A program made the translations under genes and the position numbers. A stretch of DNA of 64,000 nt, taken from assembly GCA_019828595.1 (NCBI GenBank), contig JAHQRK010000007.1:2542001-2606000 (forward strand), read 5' to 3'. The DNA comes from Aphanomyces cochlioides (taxonomy: Eukaryota > Oomycota > Saprolegniomycetes > Saprolegniales > Verrucalvaceae). The notes under the pieces were generated by a model. It did not search any database and was not told where the DNA came from. It saw only the letters and a program-made list of their open reading frames with translations. Positions within the stretch are counted from its first letter, which is position 1, and each line of letters begins with the position of its first letter. Positions 1 to 9,339 of the stretch are shown here, piece after piece.

Positions 1-193
1 TCATCATGGCTGGATCGAGTGTCCGTTTTGCCGCGCCGCCTCGTCCAACTTTGTCAATGTCAGTCTCTTCGTCGTCCGATACATCCAAGTCTTCTAAACT
101 TCGCGCTCTATCACGGTGATTATTATTAGAGGGATCTTCTTCTTCGTCTTCTTCTCGATCAAACAGAGGGTCCGTCGTCGGCTCTTCCGCCAT
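1..193 (-). CDS. N-terminus of an acidic protein, partial (runs off left edge)
   Basis: An open frame begins with ATG at 193 and stays open to base 1, giving about 64 residues. The peptide is strongly acidic (runs of Asp and Glu around residues 14-20 and 40-45) and then turns basic (KVGRGGAAKRTLDP). I do not recognise it; the acidic lead followed by a KR.LDP segment is loosely like the start of Tipin/Csm3/Swi3 fork-protection proteins, but that is a guess. Three copies of a TCCGGATAA motif lie within about 105 bases upstream of the ATG, the same arrangement as at RAD18, GT31 and RIC8 genes here, which supports this as a real start. Confidence 0.5.
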   Translation of the reverse strand, partial: MAEEPTTDPLFDREEDEEEDPSNNNHRDRARSLEDLDVSDDEETDIDKVGRGGAAKRTLDPAMM

Positions 194-233
194 GGTCGTC
201 CTGTCCAGATTCCAAGTCTCGCGCCAAAACAAG

Positions 234-299
234 TATCCGGATAAGAAAAGGCATTTCGGAAGGCCAAATGAGCCGGATAATGTGTTTCATCCGGATAAG
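234..299. promoter_or_regulatory. TCCGGATAA motif cluster upstream of the partial acidic gene
   Basis: Copies at 234-244 (TATCCGGATAA), 271-280 (AGCCGGATAA) and 288-299 (CATCCGGATAAG). The core TATCCGGATA is palindromic. The cluster sits 41-106 bases upstream of the minus-strand ATG at 193. Confidence 0.5.
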
Positions 300-597
300 T
301 TTTGTCATTCACACAATTCTATTAGGATGAATTTCCATGCGTCCGCAGAAGTTCCCAATCCATTCCTCATCAATCAGTCTGCTCGTTTCAGATCTTATCA
401 CCAAATAATTTAAAGGCTCTAAATAACGCTGGCATCAATATGTCTTCGTTGGCAAACACCTTGCAGACGTAGCATCAACACCATCGGCAATTTAAACTGA
501 GTGTGTTCGAGTATTCACGGCTCTGAGGGCAAAGACCTGATACGTATCCTCGTTGTGTGGTGGCGTTCATCCATACATCAAGTGAACATGTTCAAAA

Positions 598-1795
598 TTA
601 TAATGAAAGCTTACTCTGTTTCGATCGCTTGGGTCGAAACGGTCTTGGATTTGCCGTGCCACAAGCTTCACATCTGTCCATGAGTGGTGTGTTCAGAAGT
701 GTGCATACACCACACGTCCATTCACTTGGCTCTGAAGGTCGCTTGACAGGAGGGGATGGTTGTTTGGCAAACGACGGAGGGGCTTCATCCGTCACTTGGT
801 GCGTCGTAGAGTTGACAAAGAGGGGCTTGTCCAACGTATTAGAGTACAGATGCCTCCACGCTCCAGCTGTAGGGTCTCTTGGGATGTAGCGCAATTCCCC
901 ATTGGGCAGTGTATCTCTTGCGTCATCGTTTTCAGCTGCGGCAACAGTGGCCACATCAATCACTTCAGGAGCTTTGGCTGGGGAAGCAGACTGAGATTTG
1001 GCAGGTTCACCATTCATTTTAGCTTTTGCTTGAGCTGCCAACTTCCTGAAATTATCCTGAAAGGCAGCGGATTTGTGAAGTGCATTTTCCAGCGGCTCGT
1101 CGTGGCGTAGCCCTAGTGCTTTCTTCGTCGATGCCTTGTTCATCTTCTCCTGTTGGCGCAAACGAAATGCTTCGATCACTTCGTTTCGGACTTGGTTAGG
1201 CGATTTCGGATTCATTGTATCCAGTTGCGCATTCCAGAGCATTATAAACTATGCGGCAATTCAGGACAAGTTGAAGCGAGAGGTAATATACCTCTTTGTG
1301 GCAGGCAATCATATTGTCTTTCGAAGTCGGCAGGATTGCTCCGAGTCCAGCCTTGTCCAAGAGCTGTTGAATCTGCTTGTCCTTCATTACATTGTATGAG
1401 ACTGTAGGCAATCGTGTGATTGTTTCCGCGTTCTTGGCTGTTCGCTTTGTTTTCTTTTCAGATGTGCTATCAATGTCCTGCAAGTCGACGCCAGCTGCCA
1501 ACTGGAGGACTTTTGGCTTCAGTTGGCGAAACAAGTCGACGAGCTGCTCCAACGGTCGATTCGGGATCAAATCACTCGAAGAGCAGGAACATTTGCACTC
1601 TGGGCAGTTGCCATTCGTCCCGCGCGCCAGCAAGTGCCTTCGAATGCATTCCGAGCAAAACGTATGACGGCATTCTCGAACAAGCACTGGTCCAGTGAAA
1701 AACTCACCACAAACTTGGCATCGGAGAAGCGTTTCCATCAATCGAGCTTCCTTCAACTCGTTTGGCCATACCCATTCGTCGTCTACTGCATCCAT
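598..1795 (-). CDS. RAD18: RAD18-like RING-type E3 ubiquitin ligase with RanBP2 zinc finger
   Basis: Two exons, 1795-1292 and 1248-598, joined across a 43-nt GT-AG intron (1291-1249), give 384 residues. A C3HC4 RING occupies residues 26-67 (C26, C29, C42, H44, C47, C50, C64, C67). A SAP-like helix pair follows near residues 135-165, and exon 2 restores the segment FIMLWNAQLDTMNPK that matches the post-SAP part of RAD18. RAD18 with RAD6 monoubiquitinates PCNA during translesion synthesis in the nucleus. Unlike animal RAD18, no UBZ finger is seen; instead there is a WW-like stretch and a C-terminal RanBP2-type finger (C-x2-C-x10-C-x2-C). Several TCCGGATA motifs lie just upstream of the ATG. RING is certain; the RAD18 assignment is strong but by eye. 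Confidence 0.8.
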
Positions 1796-1845
1796 AGTGC
1801 GCGAAATCCAACACCGAGCAACTTCGCCGCGGTTTTGGATTAAGT

Positions 1846-1910
1846 TTCCGGATAATCAGGATTGAATTATCCGTTGCACAAAATCCGGATATAAAATACC
1901 CATCCGGATA
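1846..1910. promoter_or_regulatory. TCCGGATA motif cluster upstream of RAD18-like gene
   Basis: Motifs at 1846-1855 (TTCCGGATAA), about 1867 (TTATCCG), about 1883 (ATCCGGATAT) and 1901-1910 (CATCCGGATA), all within 115 bases upstream of the minus-strand start at 1795. Confidence 0.5.
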
Positions 1911-2268
1911 GCCAATTTAGATGCTGTCAAGCGCTCTCACTTCACATTGCACGCAGTGGCAATCTGCCTGGCCTCTATTTCGGGAAGACCCAACAATAAA
2001 CATAACTGGGTTTTGCGGATATACATAGAATGGAAGGGTGGCTTATTGGCTTCCTTTTGAACGTTGAATCCTCAACAAAGAGCTGAATTGACATTATTAT
2101 TAGAAAATGCCTTCTGAGCGGGGATGGAGCACCAAGCAAGGTTTTGTCTTGATGAAGTAGCTTTGGCTCCCTTCCCCTTGTAGTTGGCTGGTATGTTGTA
2201 TTGTGATTGGAATTTGCTGGATGGACGTCAAGTGAGGTTTTATTGGCTGAAATTACTACAGTCTACTT
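1911..2268. other. Intergenic, between RAD18 promoter and Crypton 3' end
   Basis: No gene is supported here. The Crypton probably has an untranslated 3' end in this stretch, but I could not place its edge because Cryptons have no terminal inverted repeats. Confidence 0.4.
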
Positions 2269-4258
2269 TCAATCGCTCGAGTTTTGGAGTTGTGAACGAG
2301 CGTGCTTGCGCAGATCTCGGACTACCGTCAAGAGTTTGAGTTGGGAGACGCGTCGTTTGCCCGAGTTTGCGCCATGTGCAGAACAAATGGAGTTTACATG
2401 AGGCAAGACAATTTCAAATGCCTTTGAAACCTCAATCTCAGATGGCTTTGTAGACATTTTCGTGCGCGACGTTCGTTCAAAGGTGGTTCTGAGGTAATTC
2501 ATGGCGAATTTCCACTCTGTAAGTTGACGTCGTTGCGTAGAGATATTGAAATCTATCGTATCAAGAAATCGAAATGGTGGCCAGCCCAAGTGAGTGTTGC
2601 CTAGCCACCAAAGTTGCCATGCGCTCGACAAATCAACGGAGGGAAAACAAAATCCTTGGGGTAGTTTTCGGAGACAGCCACCCCATACATGCAATTTTGA
2701 GCCATGATCGTCCACTGTAGAGGTTAGAGAAGGACTGTGTGCAGGTCCACCGATGCGCATACTCTGTAGAATAGTTTCAAGAGTAGATTTGAGAAACTGA
2801 GGAGTAATGTTTCCAGCCGTCAAACCATTTTGTTCTATGATCTGTTCCACTCGTTCAGCCACAGTGGGGGAGTTTGCCAAGGACATGGAGTGTATTTTCA
2901 AAACCAACATGGAGCTGCACATGTGGTGGGATGCCTGTGGGATGCAAAGTAGATGATTCAACCATCACAAACGATCGGAGAGACAGCATTAGTGTCTCAT
3001 TTCGGAAGATTGGCGTAGCAAGGAGAGGATGTCGGTGGGGCAGTTCTCTAAACAAAAATTGACTGTGGAAAACCAACGACGCGAGGCAGAGTTGCAGGAC
3101 AGAGGTTAACGCCGGGACAGCGGCAAGACTTGGAAACATGAGGCGTAGACTTTCATCAACGACAGGAGGACAAACAATATCAAAGTGTGGGGGGAGGCAA
3201 GCAAATTTACTCGAGTTCAACGGCAGACCAGCAATGACACAACCCAAGAATTGGTCTCCTGCCTTTTCATAATGCATGTATCGTTCAAGAACATGTCCAA
3301 TACTCCATCCACATCGAATACACACACTAATAATGGATGGCCCACTAGTGGAGCCAGAACAAGCGAACGTAGCGGCTCCCTTGCGTATAGAGTGCGTTCC
3401 AATTTCATTGATTGAGACCACTTCTCCACGAGACACAGTGATATCACCAAGCAAACGTTGTAGAGTCTTACCAAAGCGGTCTCTTTGGTTGGAGCCAGGA
3501 AACAAAAAGCCATTCACAAGGATTGGATTGCAGGAGAGATACACTGCCAGAGCAAGGACTACACAAGTAGTTGGTTCCATTGGATTCGAGTAGATATGTT
3601 TTGGATCACGACGTTTCATTCCACCCTGGTCCGTTTTGCTTTTATAAAAGACGACACCGATTGCATCTTCTTTGAAGGATATGTGGTCCAAGCGGATTGT
3701 TTGAGTTGAACGAGAGCGACACATCAAATTCCAGGAGAGAACTAAATAGAGATGGGCAAAGCCACCGTCCAACATCGAAAGCGACCGATGACACAAAGCA
3801 GAATACAGGGAGTGACCCAGAGGTCTCTTCCCCGAGTCCCTTGAGGATAAGAGCTGCTCCTCATCGGCAAACATACGTCGTATACCTTACAAATTTTAAT
3901 GAGTGCAACTTAATTCGCAGAATACTAGCTTACCTTGAAAAATCTCCTTTATGTCGTCGTCAAACTCAATCGGCGCTGCTCTACCTGCATCGCGATAGTA
4001 GTGCCGAAGAGCAGAGCGGTATCCTGACAGAGTTCAGGGCTTTTTGTTGGTGTGTCGAACCGTCCATTCAATAAACTGGAGAAACTCGCCATATCCAAAT
4101 ACATCGAGATCAATGTTACCATCCTCATCGATCATGGAGGCGTCTCCATGATCCAATATCCACTTTTTTATCACATTCACGCCACTCTTGTAGCCCGCTC
4201 TCGTGTTCCTTGAGACTCGATTGTCCCGCAGCGCCTGAATGCTTGTATCCCTTTGCAT
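2269..4258 (-). CDS. Crypton-type tyrosine recombinase (mobile element gene)
   Basis: Three open blocks in order: 4258-4034 (N-terminal SAM-like DNA-binding region), 3874-2855 (recombinase core) and 2961-2269 (C-terminal DNA-binding region). The core shows the tyrosine-recombinase boxes: an arginine in WNLMCRSRSTQT, the H-x-x-R of GTHSIRKGAATF and a tyrosine in LERYMHYEKAG. The C-terminal block (WQLWWLGN, PPFRFLD) resembles the GCR1_C-type domain found in oomycete Cryptons. An exon GYRSALRHYYRDAGR...FQ lies between the first two blocks, so at least two short introns are needed and the exact splice pattern is unresolved. Cryptons move as circular DNA by recombination, without a reverse transcriptase. 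A decayed relative lies at 36859-38684. Confidence 0.7.
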
Positions 4259-4621
4259 CTTCCTTGACGCAAAACGTAAATTAAACTACCAATGAAAGAG
4301 TGCTGTATGTCCGTCAAGCAAATTTCATCCACTCAATCGAATACTTGATTTATGTATACTGTACAATACCCACGTGTCGAAAATGCTTGACGTTCGTCCA
4401 GCACATGACTTGAAATTACGGATACCGTCAAGCAAAAACCGGAGAATGTACTATTAATAGTAGGCGACACTTGACTGAACTTACGTAAACTTTACGTAAA
4501 GCTTACAATTTTGCTGTAAAGTACATATCCGGATGACCAGATGAGTTTGGGCGGAGATGCAATCTTATCCGGGCGATGTTTTCGATTGTCCGGATACCGT
4601 GACTTGCTGACGTGCCACGCA
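4259..4621. other. Intergenic, Crypton 5' side and GT31 promoter
   Basis: The left half contains two copies of CCGTCAAGCAAA (near 4311 and 4427), possibly part of the Crypton end. The right half is the GT31 promoter with TCCGGAT motifs. Confidence 0.4.
4525..4596. promoter_or_regulatory. TCCGGATA motif cluster upstream of GT31 gene
   Basis: Motifs at 4525-4534 (ATATCCGGAT), about 4565 (TTATCCGGG) and 4587-4596 (TGTCCGGATA), ending 25 bases before the ATG at 4622. Confidence 0.5.
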
Positions 4622-5929
4622 ATGAGTGCACCTTCCGAGAATGGCAGCGGCGGCGGCGGCGTATCTGGGCGAAGAAAGCTCTGGGCTATGATCCTTGGCT
4701 TTTGGCTGGTAGATACACCATATGTGTGTCCATCTGAGATCGATTTATAGGTCGCTGGGCTGTGTCGTATGTGGTACATGGCTGGGTTCTTTGACATCCA
4801 AGCCACTACGATTGCCAGTCAGCGCAAGGAATTCCGCGTGGCGTCTGAAACCATGACATTTATCGTGTATAGTTCAATGTGGGAAGAGAAAAACTACCCA
4901 GCTCGACTCGAAGCGATTCAAAATACGTGGGCGTCGCATTTACCACATTGGTTTGCCGTTCAGACGAAAGATCCTGCATATCATATTCCACCACCCAAGA
5001 ATAAAGCCATGACGCTACTCGTACCCCCTGCGAGAGAAATGGAAACGCCGATTAAATACGCGCTCGAAACTGTATACAAAGACCAGCACAAGTACAATTG
5101 GATCTACTTAGCGGCCGACTCGTCCTATGTGATTCCATCCAATTTGGTTCATTTGGTGCAAGGCCTCAATCCCGACGAGCCGCATTACTTGGGCCATCCC
5201 TTGCAGCTTCCAACGACCGGCTCTTATTCTTGGCCCAAGCTGAATCATTTGATTTTCAACTCGATGGCTGGGATTTTGCTCAGCCGTGGCGCCGTCGACA
5301 AGTTCTTAGAAGGGCTTCGAAGCGGATGTCGTCCACGATGTGTTTCATGCGGAGAAGATCTCACGCTTGCGTTTTGCCTACGTGAGCTCGGAATCGAAGC
5401 GATGGACACACGCGATCCAGTGCACATGCGGCAGACTTTTCACATTTTCCAACCTGGAAGTCTCGTGGGTAACCAGCGCGTGAATGGGTCGTATGACTAC
5501 ACGCCTGAAAACTGCGAGTGGTTCCAATTGTATTCAATGTGGCCTATTCAGATGAATCTCAACTGCTGCGGAACGTACACAACAATGTTTCAGTACACAA
5601 ATGCAGATGAGATTTACGCAATCCATAGCATGCTCTTTGATGTCAAACCCCACGTGCCACCACAAGACACAGACGTCACGGATGAGCAGCTGATTCAGCT
5701 CATTTTGGAGTACGGCAAGGAGCTCGACGAGTTGTTTCCAAGCTATGTCCATCCAACGTATTGGAAAGTGCGCAAATTGTTGCTCCAACAAATCCATCTT
5801 CATCGCATCCAGCGCGTCTCTGCGACTGACAACGAAGACAATCCACTTGTGCCTCAAGTGCGGCCTATTTCCCAACAAGCTAAAGACAATGCAGGACAAA
5901 AAGGAGTTATTCAGCACAATAATGCATAG
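4622..5929 (+). CDS. GT31 (C1GALT1/Fringe-like) Golgi glycosyltransferase
   Basis: Exons 4622-4708 and 4751-5929 around a 42-nt intron give 421 residues. Splicing joins LWAMILGFWL to VAGLCRMWYMAGFF and so builds one N-terminal membrane anchor at residues 20-43, the type II topology of Golgi glycosyltransferases. Family marks include YLGHPL, FNSMAGILLSRGAVDKFL and GEDLTLAFCLRELGIE, as in core-1 beta-1,3-galactosyltransferase and Fringe proteins, which add sugars to secretory proteins with a metal-bound UDP-sugar. The usual D-D-D metal motif is replaced by A-D-S (YLAADSSYV), so activity or metal use may differ. The 3' coding end overlaps the convergent gene by 19 bases. Confidence 0.75.
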
Positions 5930-7913
5930 TCAATGACCCACGTGTCTTGAGCCCACAAATTCGCATCGCCTCCATCGAAAAGCTTGACTCGTAGAGCAAC
6001 AAGGCCAGCGCCTTTGTCACCCGAGTTAAAAAACACTGCTGTCCATTCGACGCGGTTGGCTTGACTCATATTGTCAAGGGGCATCTCAGCCGCTCCCAGC
6101 CGCCGTTGTTGAGCCAGCCATGTCCGAATATCACGCGGGGTGATTTCATACGTCGTTGTAGAACCGTCGTGGGATACGTGAATCACGAACAACACACGGG
6201 GTGTCTCGTTTTCGGTGGACGGACGCGTTACCTATTTTTCAGTAAACTGATCATTCACCAGGAGGAACAAATTACCTTCACGTATGACCGAGAAAACTCG
6301 CGGACATTGTCGACGTGGAGGAAGAACAAATCAGATGATGCATTGCGTTCTGGTAAGGGAGACAGTGGTGGGTTCACATACGCGACTTGGAGTTGCGCCG
6401 TTGGGCCAAAAGCACTCTCAAATGAAAGTTGGAGCAATGCTGGTTCGCTGAGGAGTCGCGTCAAGTAGGATCTACGGTCGTGGAGTTCAAACAGAGCAAG
6501 AATATAAGCGTACTGTCGACTCCATTGGCCTTGTTTGTCTGGGGCAGGGAAACGACAATTGAGAGACACTTTGTCGATACCTAACACTTGGTACAAAATG
6601 TCGTCGGTGCCATTGAGCGTGACATTGTCAGCTGGAATCCACGTCGCCCCTTTATCCAGGCTGAGATTTGCTCGAACGTCGACAATAGTAATTGCTTGAC
6701 TGGTTGTTCCTGAGCTGGTTGCAGTGGCTGTCGCATGATTTGCAGTTGCGAGAAGAAGGCGCTCTGCGTCGTCCACGCTAATTTTGTGATCCCGCACCAT
6801 GGTGAGGATAAGTTTCCGTTCTTCTGACGATGCGTGCGCAATCGGAGAAGTCGTATCGACGAGCATCAAGCGCACTGAGAAGAGGTCGGACCTAAGATTG
6901 AACAGGTTAGCACGGAATGTGCTCTTCCATGGGATTTACTTGAAAGGACGAAAATCATCGTTCGTCACAACAGGTTTTGTGCACTTGACACGAAGAGGCA
7001 GGTCACCCGTGGATTGAAATTCCGGTAGCTCCGTCACTGGGTCTAAAGATATTCAGTCAGTTTAATTTCGCCGAGCAAGTGTACCGAAGACATGGCTGGG
7101 AATCGGTTGGAAAGATGATTGCGGAAGTGGTGGTGCGTAGTGAAATCCGGGAGACGGCTGGATATCTCCAATGGACATTTCGTCGTCTTGAAGAACGAGG
7201 ATCGACTGGTTTCCATCGCCATCGATTTGGAGCAACTATAAATGGTGGGCTGATACAATAAATACATGAAAACGTACCTTGCTGTTGGGCTCTGCTCCCG
7301 ATGCTGACTTAACTTCGACTCGCAAGCCCGGAGTAGATCCTCTGACTCGATCGATGCGGACAAACCAATGCGCACCATTCGACTTGACGAGTTTATTCCA
7401 CGAGTCATTGATGAGCGTCGTCGATTCATCCACTTGCAAGAGAGTTTCCTCATCACCTTCGACCGTGTTAATAACTTTTAGGTCGATTGTCGTTCCATCC
7501 TGAGTGGCCCACACAACAACTGTTGCCCCATCACGCAGCACACCAACATGGCCAGCAACTGGGCATCCAATATCACTTCCGTCCTTTGCAATCGTCACAT
7601 CTTGCTGTTCGACAGTCATCCATTTGTCGGATCCACTCAAGATTGTACGGAATTGACCCAGACGATTGATATATGGGAATCGTTCATGGTGCGTGCGGGA
7701 ATGCGCGCTTTTTGCACATCCATCTGCTGGAAATGCTTCAAACGACGACAAACTCTTTCCACAGCACGAAAGTTCGCAAGACCACGAGTGATACTTGTAC
7801 GTGATGGCTGGATGGTAGTCGCAAGCTCCTTGGACGTTGTCTTTCTCGGCAAAGTCGCGGCCGCATTGCACACACACATGAATCGCTTCGTTGTCGTCAG
7901 ACGTGACTGTCAT
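5911..7913 (-). CDS. Five-exon Cys/His-rich protein of unknown function
   Basis: Exons 7913-7278, 7235-7085, 7042-6940, 6891-6276 and 6231-5911, with introns of 42, 42, 48 and 44 nt; every phase fits and the product is 608 residues. The N-terminus has a likely zinc-binding site (C14-x2-C17, then C31-x2-H34, then a CELSCCGKS stretch). The middle and end are beta-rich (DGTTIDLKVIN, WTAVFFNSGDKGAGLVALRVKLFDGG) without a family I recognise. CCAAT boxes at about 7959 and 7988 stand upstream of the ATG. The last 19 coding bases overlap the last coding bases of the convergent GT31 gene. Confidence 0.7.
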
Positions 7914-8101
7914 GACACCTTTTCAAAAATGACAAAGATCACTTTCGAACAATTCAACAGCCAATCAAATTACATCTAGATAAATTTTAGCCAATCATAT
8001 AACAATTTCATGCTAAACTTGAGGTATATATAGAATACTCTATTTCATATTCGACTACATTTCAAACTTTCATGAAGATGGAAAGGCGCCAACTCCATCC
8101 G

Positions 8102-8116
8102 CGATCATCTCCATGC
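8102..8116. repeat. LINE target site duplication, left copy
   Basis: The 15 bases CGATCATCTCCATGC are repeated exactly at 17957-17971. This copy abuts the 3' end of the minus-strand LINE. Confidence 0.9.
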
Positions 8117-8268
8117 TTATTTGTTATTACGCAGTTAAGTTACACTCTCTCGGCGGGCGCAAAGCAGCCACAGGCTGCATACTAGGGCTAACCTAGCGGA
8201 GGTAACATATATACAATGCAGGAAATTTGCCGGCGGATGCTGGCAGGGCGGGGGCACCGCTGGGGCTA

Positions 8269-9330
8269 TTAGCCCGGGATAGAGGAATCAGGGGGCTTCC
8301 TCGGGGGTCGTCGCCGATTGCGGCGTGCAGGCAACGGTATGGCCTGGGAGGTCTCAAGGTTGAGCATCATGGAGCGGTGATTGTACCAGTGGTTGGTAGA
8401 TCGAGCGACGGTTGTCTTGCGTTTGGCCAAGCGAGCCTCATGGCCAACTGGAAGTGCATCATGTGCTCGGCGCTTATCACGTATCGTACGGTTTGCAAGT
8501 AGCATGGCCGCCTGATCACCCTGTTGTTGGATAGTCCTAATTGTGCGCGCGCAGAGTGGACCACGTAGTCCGGAACCACTGTCGGTGAAATTGGGCGGGT
8601 CGCATTGGGGAAAGGGCCTTCGCCCAGAGCGCTGTCTGTAGGGTTGCCGTAGGGAATGTTTGCCAGCCTAATGGGGCATTGTAGATAGTTGGAAATTGTT
8701 CTCGGAGAAATTCTCGTGTGCGCATAGCGTATGGGTCGTTGGTGTTAGCCAGAGATATAGACCAGTGAATCTGAGGAATCCAAAGAGCCGGTAGCGGGGG
8801 GCTTGTGGTCCGGGATGAGAGTGCAACCAGTGTGTGTTGCCCTGTGAGCGTAAGACGCTGTACCATTCTGCAGCCGCGGGTAGGTCTTCTTCAGAGGTGA
8901 TAGTTCCAATGTGGATGGCGTGTGTATTCATGCGGTATAGCGTTTTTCACTGGGGTAGGGAGTCTTGGACAATTGTGGCCTGGTGACGCATTGCAATAGT
9001 GCCGGAGGGAATTGTGACATGCCATTTGGCGCGGTGGCCAATACCAAAGCGGTGCCCTGGTGATTAATCAAAGACGACAAGTACATAGGTGTATGGGGCC
9101 GCATTGGCGCGTGCGTGATATAATTCTTGGCCTAGTTGAGACCACCATATTGGCGCGTATGGCTGGTATGTGGCATCAATCCACCAGGCTGAGTGTTGTG
9201 GCGGGGGTATGGGAATTAGGGTGGTCTGTTGTCCAAGCGAACCTGCGAATCGGGCTCCGTTAGGACCACCCATCCATTGGGGAAGAAGAATATCGCGTGG
9301 GGCGTGGGTGGGAAAAGACGCGAGCGTCAT
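8269..9330 (-). pseudogene. LINE ORF3: unrecognised protein with basic tail, interrupted
   Basis: The ATG at 9330 lies just after the ORF2 stop (9340-9342), suggesting reinitiation or a separate ORF3. The frame reads MTLASFPTHAPRD... to VVFD, then continues in the same frame through two stops (near 9064 and 8950), and shifts frame near 8750 and 8560 before an Arg-rich tail (LPARRNRRRPPRKP) that stops at 8269. A short IPPP motif followed about 40 residues later by the hydrophobic strand YTYVLVVF is faintly like the NPPF motif and next strand of PCIF1-type adenine methyltransferases; this is weak. A protein downstream of RNase H is not standard for LINEs. Confidence 0.55.
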
Positions 9331-9339
9331 TTGGTAAAT

